From an uncultured Acidobacteriota bacterium (GTDB taxonomy: Bacteria > Acidobacteriota > Vicinamibacteria > Marinacidobacterales > SMYC01), in the NCBI GenBank assembly GCA_947259165.1, contig CAMYKY010000027.1, positions 1 to 33,341 on the forward strand: a stretch of DNA of 33,341 nucleotides, given 5' to 3'. The notes under the pieces are model-generated. The model was not told the DNA's origin, searched no databases, and was given only the letters and a program-made list of their open reading frames with translations. Below, in pieces: positions 29,621-33,341 of this stretch. The position numbers were made by a program, and so were the translations under genes. Within the stretch, counting starts at the first letter, position 1. The number at the start of each line of letters is the position of its first letter.

Positions 29621-30264
29621 TCGCTACCGACGTCGAGCTTCGAAGCGAACCCCGTCGTACCGGAGTACTGGAACGCTTTGTCGTCGCCCGTGTGACGGTG
29701 GTCCACGGATTTGTACTGCGTGTAGTCCTGGAAGAGCGAGGATGGAAGGTTGAGGACCTTCACCGGCTTACCGCCAAAACCCTTCATGACGTCCATTTCC
29801 ACGGACGACGCGGGCACGCTGAACTTGAGCTTGTCGTCGGTACGCTCGACAGAAAGCGGAACCCTCTCCGTGGAGAGAAGGCCACGCTGGAACCTCCCGA
29901 GAAAATGCGGTGTGAGCCGCTCGAGAGCCTCCATCTGAGCGTCTGAAGCTTTGTCGCTCACGTAGAACTTGGACCACTCGCCCATCGAGAACGTGACCAC
30001 GAGCTCGAGCCCGCTGACATCGGTGTCCCCGTGATGCCCTTTGGTGATCTCGTACAACCGATTGACGTGGCAATAGTCATGAGTAGGCGACGAGCCGAAG
30101 TTGCACGGGCAAGACACATCGCAGCTACAGCTTTCAGCAACATCGGCGGTCACGTGCCAGTCCTCGTCTTGCGCAACCGATGACGCTCCCGTGGCAACGA
30201 GAAGGCACGCGAGAGCACCACTCACGACCATCGGCATCCAGCTCTTGACTTGTCGTCCGACCAT
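29611..30264 (-). CDS. DUF1326 domain protein, exported
   Basis: A 217-residue protein. A signal peptide covers about residues 1-31 (MPMVVSGALACLLVATGASSVAQ). The mature part opens WHVTADVAESCSCDVSCPCNF, the Cys-rich DUF1326 signature, with four Cys in nine residues followed by HDYCHVNRLYEI. The family has no settled function; the Cys pattern suggests metal binding or redox chemistry in the periplasm. The remaining beta-rich domain (VTFSMGEWSKFYVSDKASDA, VPLSVERTDDKLKFSVP) is standard. AGGAGGT lies 6 nt before the ATG, and a good extended -10 promoter is upstream. DUF1326 genes often sit beside a DUF2182 membrane protein; none is here. Confidence 0.85.
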   Translation of the reverse strand: MVGRQVKSWMPMVVSGALACLLVATGASSVAQDEDWHVTADVAESCSCDVSCPCNFGSSPTHDYCHVNRLYEITKGHHGDTDVSGLELVVTFSMGEWSKFYVSDKASDAQMEALERLTPHFLGRFQRGLLSTERVPLSVERTDDKLKFSVPASSVEMDVMKGFGGKPVKVLNLPSSLFQDYTQYKSVDHRHTGDDKAFQYSGTTGFASKLDVGSEKE

Positions 30265-30300
30265 GGGCTACCTCCTGAGTCGATTTCAATGGTCCGCGGC

Positions 30301-30330
30301 AACATACCAGAAGGTTTGCGCCGACGCCAA
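30301..30330 (-). promoter_or_regulatory. Candidate promoter for the DUF1326 gene
   Basis: Minus strand: TTGGCG (30330-30325), 18 bp, TATGTT (30306-30301), with TGG in front as an extended -10. Transcription would start near 30294, leaving a 30-nt leader that ends in a strong AGGAGGT. A CGATTC...GAATCG inverted repeat at 30354-30372 may end the kinase transcript upstream. Confidence 0.45.
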
Positions 30331-30433
30331 GACGAGCAAGTTGAGCTCAGTCTCGATTCGCGAATAGAATCGCTGGGTGATGTCCTCAGAGTCGATGCGC
30401 TTGGTCTGCTCGAGGTTTGCGCGAGCCGGCGCG

Positions 30434-33283
<2,850 letters not shown>

Positions 33284-33295
33284 GCCCCCCTCAGT

Positions 33296-33341
33296 CCATC
33301 CCGCCCGAGCCGAGCGAGTCGATAATCTCGTACGAGCCGAG
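33296..33341 (-). pseudogene. Out-of-frame N-terminal piece of the kinase
   Basis: The minus strand reads LGSYEIIDSLGSGGM and then meets the insertion, giving Asp and a stop. This is the usual kinase start (strand 1 and the glycine loop) and belongs to the 30434-33283 gene. The true start codon lies outside the window. Confidence 0.7.

Overview
The window looks like chromosomal DNA from a G+C-rich Gram-negative bacterium. TonB C-terminal domains, an OmpA-like domain, a lipoprotein-like export signal and several periplasmic enzymes point to an outer membrane. A Ser/Thr kinase fused to a sulfatase-modifying-factor domain and a hydrolase, a DUF3604 protein, PD40 propeller remnants and a DUF4388 protein together suggest Acidobacteriota or a neighbouring phylum. 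That placement is inference. I saw no rRNA, tRNA, CRISPR array, phage or intact insertion sequence.

Layout. (1) 1-6410: the start of a DUF3604 protein (cut by the window edge), a response regulator/ATPase with a degenerate receiver, a G-run repeat hairpin, an aldehyde dehydrogenase, a minus-strand FHA protein plus polyphosphate kinase pair, and a divergent short-chain dehydrogenase. (2) 6411-11255: a minus-strand operon of a stand-alone RibD-type reductase, a BchC-like dehydrogenase without zinc ligands, a QueD/PTPS homologue with a rebuilt active site, and htpG. A methyltransferase is read divergently from a 23-bp gap. This is the best candidate for an uncharacterised (pterin- or pyrimidine-type) pathway. 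(3) 11290-15866: a membrane-anchored alpha/beta hydrolase coupled to a cupin, a palindromic operator, a small unknown protein and an M49-like metallopeptidase. (4) 15890-18339: an eroded locus with ArsR, an ArsI/CadI-like enzyme missing its first half and a PD40 relic ending at a hairpin, then an AlkD-type glycosylase and a methyltransferase. (5) 18381-23490: a tight four-gene operon of a DUF4388-TonB fusion, a phosphate-binding-protein/OmpA fusion, family B DNA polymerase and a small Cys-rich membrane protein. (6) 23684-29592: a plus-strand operon of an EEP phosphodiesterase-like enzyme, an aldehyde dehydrogenase, a 1013-residue kinase/M23/PLP-lyase fusion and a carboxylesterase. (7) 29598-33341: a terminator, a DUF1326 protein and the kinase/SUMF1/hydrolase fusion, whose glycine loop is interrupted by 31 bp.

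How the genes fit together. In region 6 the fusion would phosphorylate an amino alcohol and eliminate ammonia and phosphate to give an aldehyde, which the adjacent dehydrogenase would oxidise; the flanking esterase and EEP enzyme could supply substrate from lipids. In region 2 a PTPS-like protein, a RibD-like reductase, a dehydrogenase and a methyltransferase look like steps on a GTP-derived heterocycle, but no GTP cyclohydrolase is present here. Several promoters appear to start transcription at or next to the start codon, as for leaderless mRNAs.
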